Assembly (NCBI RefSeq): GCF_002706745.1
Contig: NZ_CP017702.1
Location: 2,232,001-2,296,000, forward strand
Reading direction: 5' to 3'
Length of the DNA: 64,000 nt
From: Companilactobacillus farciminis KCTC 3681 = DSM 20184
Lineage (GTDB): Bacteria; Bacillota; Bacilli; Lactobacillales; Lactobacillaceae
The translations under genes were made by a program, and so were the position numbers. Of the stretch, positions 62,981-64,000 are shown piece after piece. Each line of letters begins with the position of its first letter. Position 1 is the first letter of the stretch. The notes beneath the pieces are model-generated. The model was not told the DNA's origin. It made no database searches and was given only the letters and a program-made list of their open reading frames with translations.

Positions 62981-63724
62981 CTATTTTTCTAAGAAGAGCA
63001 TTCTATCAGCAATATTAGTAATTACACCATCAACGCCCCAACTCAATAATTCTTGAGCACGATTGATATCGTCAACCGTCCAAACGTTGATTTCATAACC
63101 ATAGTCTTTCATTTTTTTAACTTTAGCTTCGGTCAAACCATTACTATCTGGATGAACGATTTTAGCGTGGCAAGCTTGCATAACTAGATTCCAGTCATCC
63201 CCTAAAGTAGCTTTACTGAACAAAACAGCATACTTCAAATCTGGTTTAAGTTGATACATTTTTTCCAACATGATGGGATTGAAACTAGAAATAATCAATT
63301 CCACTTGGTCATCCAAACGATCTAAAGCTTTAGCAAATTTTTCGACTAATTTATCAGCTAAATAATTGGCATCGTCCCCAACGACACCTTTTAACTCGAT
63401 ATTAGCATTGATTTTATGGATATTAAGAAAGTCGATTAGTTGGTCTAAGGTTGGTACCTTTTCACCACGGAATTTCTCGGCAAACCAATAACCAGCATCA
63501 GCAGTTTTCACTTCAGAACTGTCGACTGTCTCGATTGAACCAGATATGTTAGTTGTTCGATCCAACTTATCATCATGAATAACAAAGACTTGTTCATCTT
63601 TGGTAATACTAAGATCAGTTTCTATCCACTTCACATCACAATCAGCAACAGTGTTGAATGATGCCATGGTATTCTCAGGTGCTAAGGTAGGTATTCCTCT
63701 ATGCGCAACAATTTTTTTTGACAT
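62981..63724 (-). CDS. Glycerophosphodiester phosphodiesterase
   Basis: This 247-residue protein has the GDPD N terminus KKIVAHRG..TLAPENTMASF with the catalytic His, Arg and Glu, WIETDLSITKD and VIHDDKLDRTTN, and a C-terminal GVDGVITN. It is cytoplasmic, lacking a signal peptide, and cleaves glycerophosphodiesters to glycerol 3-phosphate. The ATG at 63724 follows GGAGG; the frame to 63787 has no site. Confidence 0.9.
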   Translation of the reverse strand: MSKKIVAHRGIPTLAPENTMASFNTVADCDVKWIETDLSITKDEQVFVIHDDKLDRTTNISGSIETVDSSEVKTADAGYWFAEKFRGEKVPTLDQLIDFLNIHKINANIELKGVVGDDANYLADKLVEKFAKALDRLDDQVELIISSFNPIMLEKMYQLKPDLKYAVLFSKATLGDDWNLVMQACHAKIVHPDSNGLTEAKVKKMKDYGYEINVWTVDDINRAQELLSWGVDGVITNIADRMLFLEK

Positions 63725-63768
63725 AATAATCCTCCAATAGATAGAGTATACAACAATATGCAAGTAAC

Positions 63769-63802
63769 AAAAAAACCGAGAGTACATTTATATTCTCGGT
63801 TT
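63769..63802 (-). terminator. Terminator of the nagA gene
   Basis: AACCGAGA / TCTCGGTT stem with seven T reading leftward, downstream of the nagA stop. Confidence 0.8.
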
Positions 63803-63841
63803 AACAGTCTTTTTAAAAATAATTATCGGTATTCTATCTAA

Positions 63842-64000
63842 TTAAGCTTGGTAACGTGAAACACCATCAAGGTATGTTTCTGATAGGCTCATGTCATTAT
63901 TCAAAACGATAAAGTCAGCGTCACGGCCGTCAGCAATGATACCACATTTATCAAGAACTTTTGAACTCTTAGCTGCTGTGTAACTAGCCATTTCGATAGC
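63842..64000 (-). CDS. nagA: N-acetylglucosamine-6-phosphate deacetylase, C-terminal part (cut by window edge)
   Basis: The last 52 residues are visible (ending LDGVSRYQA). The segment KVLDKCGIIADGRDADFIVL is the conserved amidohydrolase tail of NagA, including the GRDAD motif. The gene continues past 64000. NagA removes the acetyl group from GlcNAc-6-phosphate in amino-sugar metabolism. It is in the same direction as the glycerophosphodiesterase gene but separated by a terminator. Confidence 0.75.
   Translation of the reverse strand, partial: AIEMASYTAAKSSKVLDKCGIIADGRDADFIVLNNDMSLSETYLDGVSRYQA

Overview
The window is low-GC Gram-positive DNA, almost certainly from a Lactobacillaceae chromosome; a Companilactobacillus-like species is my best guess. 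The evidence is strong AGGAGG-type ribosome sites, many WxL/SLAP surface proteins, a short-form gnd, YueI, DUF1836-DegV, an LTA-synthase-like protein, and a surplus of small TetR regulators. No rRNA, tRNA, CRISPR array or prophage is visible. Both edges cut genes: a SIR2-family gene at the left and nagA at the right.

Layout: 1-1.8 kb, two tandem class-M-sirtuin-like genes facing a TetR regulator across a perfect 13-bp palindrome. 1.8-3.8 kb, a YtrA-type GntR/ABC operon with a large symmetric operator. 3.8-5.2 kb, DegV and DUF1836. 5.3-13.4 kb, two paralogous APC permeases flanking an IS3-family element, then a TetR gene divergent from an FtsX-type permease/ATPase pair resembling haem exporter HrtBA. 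13.5-21.1 kb, oxidoreductases, an EamA exporter, an LTA-synthase-like phosphoglycerol transferase, a flavodoxin-fold reductase, YitT and a 3-hydroxyisobutyrate-dehydrogenase-like enzyme. 21.2-25.2 kb, a tightly overlapping operon of a RecB-nuclease/XPD-like helicase fusion, a PD-(D/E)XK protein and an sce7725-like protein. 25.6-32.1 kb, housekeeping genes (RlmA, YedK, paired CrcB, Gnd), a RacA-like protein and a CorC/CNNM protein. 32.2-39.5 kb, two GT-C-like membrane proteins, an unknown membrane protein, a HAD phosphatase and a CtpE-like P-type ATPase. 39.6-49.3 kb, two tiny membrane proteins, a SLAP/MucBP-like surface protein, an acyltransferase, a 6-phospho-beta-glucosidase, a DUF2975/Xre pair and an L-type-lectin WxL protein. 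49.3-64 kb, prs/yueI, a beta-helix protein, a UDG-fold protein, two tandem WYL regulators, a glycosyltransferase/phosphatase pair, a candidate small RNA, a zinc-ribbon membrane protein, a second WxL-like surface protein, a glycerophosphodiesterase and nagA.

Four observations stand out. (1) Two tandem WYL regulators and a convergent UDG-superfamily-like gene carry the same 17-bp quasi-palindrome at the same distance from an extended -10 box, which suggests a PafBC-like DNA-damage or stress regulon. (2) A dispersed element of about 190 bp occurs four times; its stems vary by compensatory changes, and one copy has a 3' extension ending in terminal inverted repeats. An IS3-family element has inserted into one copy with a 3-bp target duplication, so both are exactly delimited. 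(3) The XPD-like helicase has lost all four iron-sulphur cysteines. (4) The segment at 58,867-59,013 looks like an untranslated RNA with mutually exclusive stems.
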